Under the pieces are notes generated by a model, which saw nothing but the letters and a program-made list of their open reading frames with translations, was not told where the DNA came from and did no database searches. Both the position numbers and the translations under genes were made by a program. DNA of 64,000 nt from Marinobacter sp. S0848L (GTDB lineage Bacteria; Pseudomonadota; Gammaproteobacteria; Pseudomonadales; Oleiphilaceae), in NCBI RefSeq assembly GCF_023016065.1, contig NZ_JALKAQ010000003.1:124001-188000 (forward strand), written 5' to 3'. Below are positions 25,592 through 36,482 of the stretch, piece by piece (position 1 is the stretch's first letter; each line of letters opens with the position of its first letter).

Positions 25592-27730
25592 ATGATGTTG
25601 CTAACGCTGTTTGCCAATCCGGCCGCCAGAGCCGGTTTCAATGCCTCCCGCCGGTTAAGCCCGAAATTGGATGCCCGCAAAAGGCTGCGTATTGCCGAAG
25701 GTGTCAGCCTTTGGCTGGCGGTGTTGATGATGCTGTTTGTGCACCCCTTGTATGCCGAAGCCAGCGAGGGCAATGAAGAAAGAGCAGGGCAGCTGTACCT
25801 GATGGATGGACAACGCTCGTGGCAACAACCGGCGCTGGTTCTGGACAGTGATTTTAAAGTGCAGGTTTCTGGCTTGCTGGCCCAAACCCGGCTGACCAGA
25901 AGCTTTAAAAACACCAGCGATCAGTGGCAAGAAGGTGTGTTTGTGTTTCCGCTGCCGGAAAAAGCCACGGTCTACGGTTTGGAGATGACGGTGGGTGAGC
26001 GCCGGGTCGTCGGGCGGCTTGAGCCGAAGGCGCAAGCTCGCAAAACCTATGACAAAGCCAAAGCTGCCGGACAGCATGCGGCAACGGTTGAGCAGCAGCG
26101 CCCCAATATGTTCACCAGTCGGATTGCCAACATTCCACCGGGTGAAACGGTTCGGGTAGACATTCGTTACCAACAGCCGGTCAGCTATCGGCACGGCGAG
26201 TTTGAGCTGCGTCTCCCTACTACGCTAACGCCACGTTACATGCCGGGGGAAACGATCGCCGATGCTCCGAAGCACTGGCAGTCTGGCTGGGCGACGCCGA
26301 CCGATCAGGTGCCCGATGCCCGAGATATCAGCCCGTTCACGGTACGTGCCGACGATGTATCGCCGCATAGCCACAGAGCAACCATTGCACTGGACATTGA
26401 AGGCGGTTTTCCGCTGGCCGAAGTCACCAGCCCGAGCCATAGCCTGCACACGAATATCGACGGTACCCGGGCCACCGTGACCCCCGAAGGTGATCGGGTG
26501 TTGATGAACAAGGATGTGATCGTGCGCTGGCGTGCCCTGGCAGGTCGGGAACCGACCGCGGCGGTGTTTCATCAACAATGGCAGGGCCAGGATTTTCTGA
26601 TGGCGATGGTGTTGCCGCCGGAAAGTACCGGTCCGGTGTTGCGCCGTGAACTGCAATTCGTGATCGATTCCTCCGGCTCTATGGCGGGTGAATCCATGGT
26701 GCAAGCACGGGAGGCTTTGTTGCGTGGACTCGATACCCTGCGCCCGGGCGACTATTTCAATGTCATCCAGTTCAACAGCCAGGCCCACGCACTGTTTACT
26801 CAACCGGTGCCGGCAGAGCGGCATTATCTGGCTCGTGCCCGCCATTATGTGCACAACCTGCAGGCAGACGGTGGTACCGAAATGACGGGTGCTTTGTCGC
26901 TGGCGATGAGTATGAACAGGGCGCCGGTCGAGGCATTGGTTCAGCAAATGGTGTTCATCACCGATGGTGCCGTGGGTAACGAATCCGCGTTGTTCGAGAA
27001 GATTCGCCAAGGACTGGATGAGCGTCGCCTGTTTACGGTGGGTATTGGCTCGGCGCCCAATATGCACTTTCTGCGGGAAGCGGCCCGCTGGGGCCGCGGG
27101 GAGTACACCGCCATTCACAACAGCGGAGAGGTGAATCAGGCGCTGAAAAAACTCTTCGCCGCTATGGAGGCGCCGGTACTGACCGACCTTGAAGTGCGCT
27201 GGCCCTCGGAAGGCTCAGAGTCGAACCCTGTACCGTCCAAACCCGGTGATCTATTCCTTGGCCGACCATTGGTACAAGTGATCCAAGGCGTGCCCGCAGC
27301 TGGTGAGTTAGACGTGTCAGGCAAACTTCCGGGTGGCCGACGCTGGAGCACACGCTTGAACCTTAATCATGCGGCCCCGGCAACCGGCTTGAACCGACAC
27401 TGGGCCAGAGGCCAGATTGATGAACTGATGGATACGGCGCGCCTGAATGGAGAATCGCCCGACCAAGCCCGGATTATCCGGTTGTCGATGGCGCACCGGG
27501 TGATGTCGCCGTTTACCAGCTTTGTTGCCGTGGAGGAACAACCGGTTCGACCCGCCGCTGAGAATCTTGAAAGTGAGCAGTTACCGACCTTGCTGCCCGC
27601 CGGCAGCCGGTCAGGTATGTTGCGTTATCCCCAGACGGCTACCTTTGGACCGCTATTCAGTGCGCTGGGTTTGGTGGGACTGATGTTTGCGCTGGCGTTA
27701 GCCATGCTGAACCGGAGGGCAACCGCATGA
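25592..27730 (+). CDS. Marine proteobacterial sortase target protein (VIT + vWA)
   Basis: The 712-residue surface protein begins with a membrane/signal segment (about 32-52: EGVSLWLAVLMMLFVHPLYAEA). A vault/inter-alpha-trypsin (VIT) domain follows (about 62-190), then a von Willebrand A domain with a complete MIDAS (D359-S-S-G-S363, GGTEM and the ITDGAVG aspartate). The C-terminus is a sorting signal: YPQTA at 679-683, a hydrophobic helix (about 687-705) and NRRATA. The family's sorting motif is LPXTG-like; here the first residue is Tyr and the last Ala. ATG 25592 follows AAAGGAT. It overlaps the sortase start (ATGA at 27727), so enzyme and substrate are translationally coupled. The role is probably metal-dependent adhesion at the cell surface. 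Confidence 0.9.
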   Translation: MMLLTLFANPAARAGFNASRRLSPKLDARKRLRIAEGVSLWLAVLMMLFVHPLYAEASEGNEERAGQLYLMDGQRSWQQPALVLDSDFKVQVSGLLAQTRLTRSFKNTSDQWQEGVFVFPLPEKATVYGLEMTVGERRVVGRLEPKAQARKTYDKAKAAGQHAATVEQQRPNMFTSRIANIPPGETVRVDIRYQQPVSYRHGEFELRLPTTLTPRYMPGETIADAPKHWQSGWATPTDQVPDARDISPFTVRADDVSPHSHRATIALDIEGGFPLAEVTSPSHSLHTNIDGTRATVTPEGDRVLMNKDVIVRWRALAGREPTAAVFHQQWQGQDFLMAMVLPPESTGPVLRRELQFVIDSSGSMAGESMVQAREALLRGLDTLRPGDYFNVIQFNSQAHALFTQPVPAERHYLARARHYVHNLQADGGTEMTGALSLAMSMNRAPVEALVQQMVFITDGAVGNESALFEKIRQGLDERRLFTVGIGSAPNMHFLREAARWGRGEYTAIHNSGEVNQALKKLFAAMEAPVLTDLEVRWPSEGSESNPVPSKPGDLFLGRPLVQVIQGVPAAGELDVSGKLPGGRRWSTRLNLNHAAPATGLNRHWARGQIDELMDTARLNGESPDQARIIRLSMAHRVMSPFTSFVAVEEQPVRPAAENLESEQLPTLLPAGSRSGMLRYPQTATFGPLFSALGLVGLMFALALAMLNRRATA

Positions 27731-28308
27731 GACGTTTTCTGGTGCTGTTGACGAGTGCTTCGCTTATTGTGCTGATGTTCGGATTATGGATTCCGTTGAA
27801 GGCGCTGGTGGCTCAGGAGTTGCTGGAGCAAGCCTGGTCTGAGAGCCAGGCACAACAAACCGAGCAGCGGCCCTGGCCCTGGGCTGATACCTGGCCCGTG
27901 GCCAGGCTTGAACTACCGGAATTCGGGGTTTCCATGATCGTGCTGGAGGGCGGCCATGGCGAAAGCCTGGCCTTTGGACCCGGCCGGGTATTTGGCGGTG
28001 AGCATGGCCCGCTTATTCTGGCGGGCCACCGGGATACCCATTTCCGTCACTTGCAGAACGTGCAGCCGGGTAATCAGCTACGCGTGCAAGACCAGAGCCG
28101 GCGCTGGCAGGAATATGAGGTGACCGATGTGGCCATAGTAGACAGTCGTACGGAGTCGATAGATACCCACCAGCTCCCGCAGGATTCGGTGCTTCTGATT
28201 ACCTGTTACCCCTTTGATACCTTGGATGCCAGAGGGCCTTTGCGCTATGTTGTAAAGGCGCGCCCCACCACGCAGAAGGGGCCAAACAATGCTGTTGCGA
28301 TTTTATAA
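27727..28308 (+). CDS. Class GN sortase
   Basis: This 193-residue Gram-negative sortase has an N-terminal membrane anchor (about 4-27) and a sortase fold with the full catalytic triad: H101 (LAGHRDTHF), C160 (LLITCYPF) and R173 (GPLRYVVKA). It should cleave the sorting signal of the adjacent vWA protein in the periplasm and transfer it to an unknown acceptor. This class is the dedicated single-substrate type of marine proteobacteria. The ATG overlaps the target stop by 4 bp and follows a GGAGGG SD. The OmpA-like partner (PdsO) often found with this system is not adjacent. Confidence 0.92.
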   Translation: MRRFLVLLTSASLIVLMFGLWIPLKALVAQELLEQAWSESQAQQTEQRPWPWADTWPVARLELPEFGVSMIVLEGGHGESLAFGPGRVFGGEHGPLILAGHRDTHFRHLQNVQPGNQLRVQDQSRRWQEYEVTDVAIVDSRTESIDTHQLPQDSVLLITCYPFDTLDARGPLRYVVKARPTTQKGPNNAVAIL

Positions 28309-28356
28309 ATTGGCGTACACTTGTGCGCCAAAAATTTTAAGATCCGGAAACACAGT

Positions 28357-29076
28357 ATGGGTGTCGTACGAAAATTACTGGCTTGGGTGTCGGTTGCCGT
28401 TCTCTGTTTGTTGTCATTGGTGTTGTATCTGGCACGGCCTTTTAACCCGGACAATAACCGTTTGTTGGCGGGATTCATTGCCCGCTTTTGCCGGCGGGTA
28501 CTGGGTATGGAGCGCCCTTTGTACGGTGCCGAGAACATGCCGCAAGACCGGCCTACGGTCATTGTGGCGAACCATCAGGAAAACGATGATTTGATGGTGG
28601 TGGGCGATTTGTTGCCGCCGCGAACCGTTGCCGTGGGTAAATCAGCGCTATTGTGGATTCCTTTCTTTGGTCAGGTGTTCTGGTTAGGGGGCAACATCAT
28701 TCTTAACCGACGCCAATCTCATAAAGCGGTGGCCATCATGAAGGCCACCAGCGATGCCATTAACAAAGACCGCAAGAGTATCTGGGTGTTTGCCGAAGGC
28801 ACCCGCAGCCGGGGCCAGGGACTTGGACGCTTCAAAAAAGGCGCGTTTCACATGGCCATTGCTGCGGGCGCGCCAATTACCATGGTGTGTGTGGCCAACT
28901 ACCACGGCAAAACCGAAGGGTTACTTGGCCGCCGCGGATCCGTGCCGGTACGCATCCTTCCACCGATCGAAACGGCAGGTTTGACTAATGCTGATGTCAC
29001 AGAGTTGATGGACCGTTGTCACAAGCAAATGGCTGAGGCGGTGAACGAGCTTCCAGCTACACCCAGAACTGCTTGA
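28357..29076 (+). CDS. PlsC-type 1-acylglycerol-3-phosphate acyltransferase
   Basis: The 239-residue membrane enzyme has one N-terminal hydrophobic helix (about 8-27) and the acyltransferase motifs: NH73-QEND-D78 (HX4D, catalytic), the motif II-like WLGGNIILNRR, FAEGTRSRG (motif III) and a late motif IV proline region (GAPITMVCVAN). It transfers an acyl group from acyl-ACP or acyl-CoA to lysophosphatidic acid in phospholipid synthesis, or a related lipid acceptor. The start is ATG 28357 with GGAAA upstream; TTG 28321 is rejected as it falls in a small hairpin (28311-28330). It follows the sortase gene by 48 bp; linkage is uncertain. Confidence 0.87.
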   Translation: MGVVRKLLAWVSVAVLCLLSLVLYLARPFNPDNNRLLAGFIARFCRRVLGMERPLYGAENMPQDRPTVIVANHQENDDLMVVGDLLPPRTVAVGKSALLWIPFFGQVFWLGGNIILNRRQSHKAVAIMKATSDAINKDRKSIWVFAEGTRSRGQGLGRFKKGAFHMAIAAGAPITMVCVANYHGKTEGLLGRRGSVPVRILPPIETAGLTNADVTELMDRCHKQMAEAVNELPATPRTA

Positions 29077-29145
29077 ACAGCCTTAACAAACAGGGCAGTC
29101 TTTGGCACATACGGTTGAACGACTAAACGACAGGAGAACCGATAG

Positions 29146-29388
29146 ATGAGTCTGATCTGGTTTCTGATTATTGGTGGTCTTGCTGGCTGGTTAGCCGGCC
29201 TGATTATGAAAGGCAAAGGTTTCGGCGTGCTGGCCAATATTGGTATCGGTATTGTGGGGTCGGTCATTGGCGGAGTGGTATTTGGTCTGCTCGGACTTGC
29301 GGTAAAAAGCATGGTCGGAGAGCTGGTCACAGCAACGGCGGGTGCGGTACTGCTACTCGCTGTTGTTAACAAGATAAAGCAGGGCTGA
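29146..29388 (+). CDS. GlsB/YeaQ/YmgE family small membrane protein
   Basis: This 80-residue protein has three hydrophobic helices with glycine-rich packing motifs (IIGGLAGWLAGLIMKGKGFG, NIGIGIVGSVIGGVVFGLLG), the hallmark of the GlsB/YeaQ/YmgE (transglycosylase-associated) stress-response family. Members are small inner-membrane proteins induced by general stress in several bacteria; their function is poorly known. ATG 29146 follows CAGGAGAA. The stop is 1 bp from the MAPEG start, so the two are translated together. Confidence 0.9.
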   Translation: MSLIWFLIIGGLAGWLAGLIMKGKGFGVLANIGIGIVGSVIGGVVFGLLGLAVKSMVGELVTATAGAVLLLAVVNKIKQG

Positions 29389-29389
29389 C

Positions 29390-29791
29390 ATGATCATACC
29401 CGTTACGGCTGTCTTCGCTGCAGTCTTAGGCATTTTGTTGCTGGTTCTGTCCGTGCTGGCGGTCAGATTCCGCCTGAAGTACCAGATTGGCATGGGGGTA
29501 AACGACGACCCTGTATTCCAGGCCACCGTGAGGGCTCACGCCAACCTGGTGGAGTACGCGCCGGTTGGCTTGATTATGCTGGCCATCGCTGAACTCAATG
29601 GCGTGTCATCAACATTGATCTACTGGACCGGCATGGCGCTGGTGGTTGGGCGAATCCTGCATGCGTTCGGCATGATTAAAGGTAAGGGCAAAACCCACAT
29701 GGCCCGATTGTTCGGAATGGTACTGACCTGGTTGTCGATTCTGGTCGCCGCGGTTTTACTGCTGTGGAACGTAGGCACGGTATACGGTTAA
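29390..29791 (+). CDS. MAPEG family membrane protein
   Basis: The 133-residue protein has four transmembrane helices and MAPEG motifs: RFRLKYQIGMGVNDDPVFQATVRAHANLVEYAP region (R-x2-R-A-H-x-N-x-x-E-Y) and GRILHAFG in the third helix. Eukaryotic relatives are glutathione-dependent transferases or peroxidases acting on lipophilic electrophiles; the bacterial role is less clear. It begins 1 bp after the GlsB-like stop, without its own strong SD, so it probably depends on translation of that gene. A bidirectional terminator follows. Confidence 0.88.
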   Translation: MIIPVTAVFAAVLGILLLVLSVLAVRFRLKYQIGMGVNDDPVFQATVRAHANLVEYAPVGLIMLAIAELNGVSSTLIYWTGMALVVGRILHAFGMIKGKGKTHMARLFGMVLTWLSILVAAVLLLWNVGTVYG

Positions 29792-29810
29792 TACCGAACA
29801 CCGGTCAAAC

Positions 29811-29841
29811 AAAAACGGGGCCTTTGTCAGGCCCCGTTTTT
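29811..29841. terminator. Bidirectional rho-independent terminator
   Basis: AAAAACGGGGCC (29811-29822) and GGCCCCGTTTTT (29830-29841) are perfect 12-bp arms around TTTGTCA. A-run and T-run flanks let it end both the MAPEG transcript (+) and the convergent OmpA-like transcript (-). Confidence 0.93.
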
Positions 29842-29867
29842 GTATCTTTCAGGTTCGAAAGTAAGCG

Positions 29868-30308
29868 TTAAAGCGCCTGTGCGATGTCCATCGACAGGTA
29901 TTCCAGTTCAACCCTGCGATTGGCCGCGTGATCTTCTGGCCGCGCCAGTGGCCGCTCAGCGCCCCAAGTCGCCATGATCATAGCCGATGGCGAAACCCCT
30001 TCCTGTGTTAACAATCGCGCCACTGAGTGGGCTCTCAGGCGCGCCAGAAACTGGTTGTAGTCGCCAGAACCGAAGTTGTCGGAGTGACCGTGAATTTTTA
30101 CCCGTGTGCCCGGGTTCCGCTTCAGATAGGCCGCATGCTGTTTGAGAATCTCGCTATCTGCCTCATCCAGCGTGTGCTTGTTGAAACCGTAATGAAAGCG
30201 AGTGCGGTGCGGGCGACCTGCCTCCTGACACTGCTGTGCTGCATTCAATCCGGACATCAGCGCGGCTTGGGCCAGCATTTCAGGGTTATCTAAAACGAGA
30301 GTCGTCAT
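29868..30308 (-). CDS. OmpA-like domain protein without visible signal peptide
   Basis: The 146-residue protein is a short N-terminal helical stretch (about 1-30) followed by a full OmpA C-terminal domain: FHYGFNKHTLDEADSEILKQHAAYL, then VKIHGHSDNFGSGDYNQFLARLRAHSVARLL, then NRRVELEYL. The domain normally binds peptidoglycan in the periplasm using an Asp and an Arg (here D in GHSDNFG; R in NRRVE). The N-terminus (MTTLVLDNPEMLAQAALMSG) is not a signal peptide and has no lipobox or TM helix. ATG 30308 has an AGGAT SD seven bases upstream; the upstream TTG at 30329 would add seven residues and still no clear signal. Either it acts in the cytoplasm, is exported another way, or is a decayed envelope protein. 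Confidence 0.8.
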   Translation of the reverse strand: MTTLVLDNPEMLAQAALMSGLNAAQQCQEAGRPHRTRFHYGFNKHTLDEADSEILKQHAAYLKRNPGTRVKIHGHSDNFGSGDYNQFLARLRAHSVARLLTQEGVSPSAMIMATWGAERPLARPEDHAANRRVELEYLSMDIAQAL

Positions 30309-30343
30309 CTGCAGTATCCTTGCAATCAAAGTCAGGTTCTTTT

Positions 30344-30383
30344 TGTTATTGCTCAGGTACTATTTAGTTATAGAGCAATAACA
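30344..30383. repeat. 11-bp perfect inverted repeat ahead of the OmpA-like gene
   Basis: TGTTATTGCTC (30344-30354) is the exact reverse complement of GAGCAATAACA (30373-30383), with 18 bases between. It lies 36-75 bp ahead of the start at 30308. It is AT-rich and could be a regulator-binding site or a leader hairpin for that gene. Confidence 0.5.
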
Positions 30384-30538
30384 GCAATTGGCGAATAGTC
30401 GATACAAGATCCGCGGGTACGGTTACCCATTGAAGAGCGCTTATATGACCGCCTGATGACATTACACCGCGAAAATAAGGCACCGCTGTGGTAAAAAGCA
30501 GCCTATCAAGGACCGATTGTGATGAATAGTGACCGCCT

Positions 30539-31990
30539 ATGTTGATTATCCCCGCCGAGAATACCGTTAATTGGAAACGCCCGCCTTGGGTAACGCTGAG
30601 TCTGATCATGGCCTGCCTGCTGGTGTTTCTTTTCTATCAGGGCGGCGACGACCAGAAGCTGGAACACGCACTCGAACAGTACATCAACAGCGGTTTGTTA
30701 GAACTGGAAGCGCCAGCCTACGAAGATTATCTGCAGCGGGAGATCCGCTTTGAGGGTGATCAGCAGAGCGTGCTGGAACTGCAAGACTTCCAGCAGCTTC
30801 AGGAGCAAAACAATGAGCTCTGGCAAGCGATTACCTTATTGATGGACCGGGAGTATTACCAATACCTGCAGGACAACACCGACATCATCTGGGCGCCTGC
30901 CGAACGTCGGGTATGGCTGCAGCAGCGCACGGCCATAGAAGAGCAATGGATCAGCCAGATGAGCGCGTTTCAGCTGGGGTTAGTGCCGGCCGAACTGTCG
31001 CTCTACACCCTCATCAGCTACCAGTTTCTGCACGGTGGCTGGGGGCACATCATAGGTAACTTGGTGTTCCTGTTTTTACTGGGGTTCACGGTAGAGCGGG
31101 CGTTGGGTCCGGGGCGGTTTCTGGTGGCGTATCTGGTGTGTGGTGCGCTGTCGGGCTTGGTGTTTACCGCGTTTTCTTCAGGCAGCCAGATACCGCTGGT
31201 CGGTGCATCGGGTTCCATTTCTGGTTTGATGGGCATGTACGTGGCCATTTACGGCCTGCAAAAAATTCGCTTTTTCTACTTCCTAGGCGTTTATTTCAAC
31301 TACTTCCGGGCACCGGCCATTGCCATGTTGCCGGTTTGGCTCGGTAAGGAAATTTACGATTACTGGTTTGCCGGTGCTACCGGTGTTGCCTACATGGCCC
31401 ACGCGGGCGGGTTGGTTGCTGGCGCCGGTTTGGTCTGGCTGTTGGGCAAAAGCTGGCTGCAGGTGAAAGAAGAATTCTACGAGCCAGAGCCCGATGAACA
31501 GGATGCCCGTTTTACCGCTGGATACGCGCAGGCCATGGCCAGCCTTGGCCGGATGGAATTTGAACAGGCCAGACGCCAGTTTGAGGCGCTTAGAGAGCAT
31601 TATCCTGAGCGCCCGGTCTTGCTCGAACACCTGTATCAGCTCGCCAAACTTCGGCCCGATCTTCCAGCGTATCGGGAGCGAACCACCGAGTTGATGGCGG
31701 ATGCGCTGATTCGGCGCCAACCTGAACAGCTGGTGTCGGTTTGGCAGGAATATCTCAGCAAGGGCGAAGCCCATCACCCGTTGGCCGGCGAAGACCACAA
31801 CCGGGTACTGTTTGCCAGCCTGAAGAACAATGATCTGAAAGCGGCTGAGAAGGCGTTCGAGCGGATGCGCACGCGGGCGGAGCCTGAAATGGTGTACGAG
31901 GCCTGCCAACTGTTGGTGAGCGAGTTTGATAAGTTGCAAATGGAGCCGAAAGCCCGACATTACCGGCAATTGCTGCAGGGCCTGAGCTAA
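30539..31990 (+). CDS. Rhomboid protease with long insert and C-terminal TPR-like region
   Basis: The 483-residue protein has an N-terminal helix (about 17-34), then about 110 soluble residues between helix 1 and 2, then the rhomboid core (about 150-305) with H165-GGWGH170-x3-N174, catalytic S224 in GASGS and H288 in YMAHAGG. A soluble C-terminal region (about 315-483) is made of helical repeats (EFEQARRQFEALREHYPERP; DLKAAEKAFERMR). The protease should cleave membrane proteins in the inner membrane; the repeats probably bind substrate or partner. The SD for ATG 30539 is weak. The convergent neighbour at 32018-33472 has a similar zinc/TM/TPR plan; its stop is only 27 bp away. Confidence 0.88.
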   Translation: MLIIPAENTVNWKRPPWVTLSLIMACLLVFLFYQGGDDQKLEHALEQYINSGLLELEAPAYEDYLQREIRFEGDQQSVLELQDFQQLQEQNNELWQAITLLMDREYYQYLQDNTDIIWAPAERRVWLQQRTAIEEQWISQMSAFQLGLVPAELSLYTLISYQFLHGGWGHIIGNLVFLFLLGFTVERALGPGRFLVAYLVCGALSGLVFTAFSSGSQIPLVGASGSISGLMGMYVAIYGLQKIRFFYFLGVYFNYFRAPAIAMLPVWLGKEIYDYWFAGATGVAYMAHAGGLVAGAGLVWLLGKSWLQVKEEFYEPEPDEQDARFTAGYAQAMASLGRMEFEQARRQFEALREHYPERPVLLEHLYQLAKLRPDLPAYRERTTELMADALIRRQPEQLVSVWQEYLSKGEAHHPLAGEDHNRVLFASLKNNDLKAAEKAFERMRTRAEPEMVYEACQLLVSEFDKLQMEPKARHYRQLLQGLS

Positions 31991-32017
31991 TAAGCATTAG
32001 GCCCCTCTTCTGCAGGC

Positions 32018-33472
32018 TTATTCAGCGATTTGGAAACTGGCTTTCGGGCCCTTCAGAGGCTCCCTGTTGTTTACTTGATCTAACCAGACTTCAATGTGCT
32101 GGTGGGTAGGGTGTCCGTTACACCGCTTCTGAACATAGGTAACAAACGCACTCGCCTTTTCCCATTGTTGCAGGCCGTTCGCTAACACTTGTGCCGCCAA
32201 CAGATAAGCCGGTGCCAGTTGTTCGCTGTCCGGAAAGCGCTTGTGGAAGTCCTGCAGCAGCCGAAGCGCAGGCTTGAAATGCTGCCGGTGGTACAAAGCC
32301 GTCGCGCAGGCCAGCGCCAGATCGGCATCGTCTACCTGAAAGTTCGGCTCCAGTGTTTGCAGCGTTCCGATCAGCTCGTTCAGCCCGTCGCCGTCGTTGC
32401 GGTCGGCAAGCCAAGCCATCAACCGCGGATGATACCGGTACAAGTCGGAGACATCGTTGCGAGCGGTAAGCAGTTGGTACAATTGCCCCAGCCGACGTGG
32501 GTCATTCCGGTCTTTCTTGAGCGCTTCTTTGAGGATCGCCTGAGCGCGATCGTAGTTGCCGTCTTTCAGGTTCATATCCAGATCCGCATCCAACCGGCTG
32601 GACCGGTCCCGGTGCTGATGGCCGGCGAGATCGTCTTCATCCTGAATATCCGAGGCAAAGCCCAGCTCTTCCTGATACTGAAACAGCAGGTAGCCGAGCA
32701 TGTGGAACAGAATCAGTGTGAACGTACTGTTCAAAAAGCCCGCCAAAGGCTGCGCCACCCACAAGGGAAAGTGAGTCACCGCAAAATCCTGGGCCGCCCC
32801 TGAGGCCAGTGTCAGCAGGATCAAATACCCGTACAGCAAGAAATAAGGCGTGCCGATACGGGAGATAAGCACCGCCAGATTGAGCGGGTTCACCGCCGCA
32901 CCCACCGAGCGTTCCATTGCCAGAACCATAATGCTGGCGGGCAGCCCCAGCACCACAAACGCGATGGCCAACATCATTAAAATCGAACCGCCGAGCATGG
33001 CGGCGGCGGTCACCAAGGCACCCATCAACACAAACACCAGCAATTGCAGGATCACGATGTTGAAACCACTGCCTGAAAACGCTTCTGACACCGGAGGTGG
33101 CTTCAAGTGCCCCTCCGCTGTTCGATTGATGACGGCGTAGGTGTACTTGAATAGCGCCAGCGCCAACACCACCCAGATGATCAATCCAATGAGATTGGCA
33201 GGTGCAACGATCGGCACCAGCGTGCAGATAGCAATAACGATCAGCGGGTCGCTATGAAACGGATAGCGGAAGAAGGCGCCAATTCTTTGCCAGAAGGGCA
33301 CGACTTCGGTGGCCGCCCCCAGATAGCGCATGGCCTTACTGCATTTCGGACACAGGCCTTGGCGCTGGCGGGTATCGGCATCGGGCATGCAGCGGCTGCA
33401 ATAGTGCATCTGGCACTCACCGCAGTGCCACTTGGCGGGGTCGCCCGGGTGGTAATGGCAATCGTGTTTCAT
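32018..33472 (-). CDS. B-box-like zinc finger membrane protein with C-terminal TPR-like repeats
   Basis: This 484-residue protein opens with a metal-binding cluster (C5, H8, C17, C20, C25, C28, C41, C44) resembling a B-box zinc finger plus a zinc ribbon. Five or six transmembrane helices follow (about 75-270), then a soluble region (about 290-484) with TPR-like units (NYDRAQAILKEALKKDRNDP; HFKPALRLLQDFHKRFPDS). I do not recognise a named family, though proteins of this plan (DUF4013-like membrane core) are known in gammaproteobacteria. ATG 33472 has AGGA upstream. It converges on the rhomboid at 30539 and shares its membrane-plus-helical-repeat design, which hints at a common pathway. Function unknown. 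Confidence 0.72.
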   Translation of the reverse strand: MKHDCHYHPGDPAKWHCGECQMHYCSRCMPDADTRQRQGLCPKCSKAMRYLGAATEVVPFWQRIGAFFRYPFHSDPLIVIAICTLVPIVAPANLIGLIIWVVLALALFKYTYAVINRTAEGHLKPPPVSEAFSGSGFNIVILQLLVFVLMGALVTAAAMLGGSILMMLAIAFVVLGLPASIMVLAMERSVGAAVNPLNLAVLISRIGTPYFLLYGYLILLTLASGAAQDFAVTHFPLWVAQPLAGFLNSTFTLILFHMLGYLLFQYQEELGFASDIQDEDDLAGHQHRDRSSRLDADLDMNLKDGNYDRAQAILKEALKKDRNDPRRLGQLYQLLTARNDVSDLYRYHPRLMAWLADRNDGDGLNELIGTLQTLEPNFQVDDADLALACATALYHRQHFKPALRLLQDFHKRFPDSEQLAPAYLLAAQVLANGLQQWEKASAFVTYVQKRCNGHPTHQHIEVWLDQVNNREPLKGPKASFQIAE

Positions 33473-33679
33473 GGCAAAAGTCCTGGTCCGTCAGAAATCA
33501 GAGTTAATGATGACAGAAGTGCTAAAAGCCCGCATCAGCTCTGTTCTCATATCGGCAACCCGGCATGGCAACCGGCTATCATGTATGAGTATTTACCGAC
33601 CAATGGTTGAAGTCTGCGTTTTCGGTGCGATAGTTAAGTATAAGGACCAAATCGAGAGCGTAATTAGAGGAGGCAACGT

Positions 33680-36448
<2,769 letters not shown>

Positions 36449-36455
36449 CCCTGAA

Positions 36456-36482
36456 CCGAAGCAGGCAAGTCGCCTGCTTCGG
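36456..36482 (+). terminator. Likely terminator of acnA
   Basis: CCGAAGCAGGC (36456-36466) and GCCTGCTTCGG (36472-36482) form a perfect 11-bp stem with an AAGTC loop, followed by TTACTTGTTATT. It abuts the stop of the convergent kinase gene. Confidence 0.75.

Noticed and set aside
28311..28330. Hairpin TGGCGTAC...GTGCGCCA after the sortase gene
   Set aside because: It is short, has one G-T pair, and is followed by AAAAATTTT rather than a T-run, so termination cannot be claimed.
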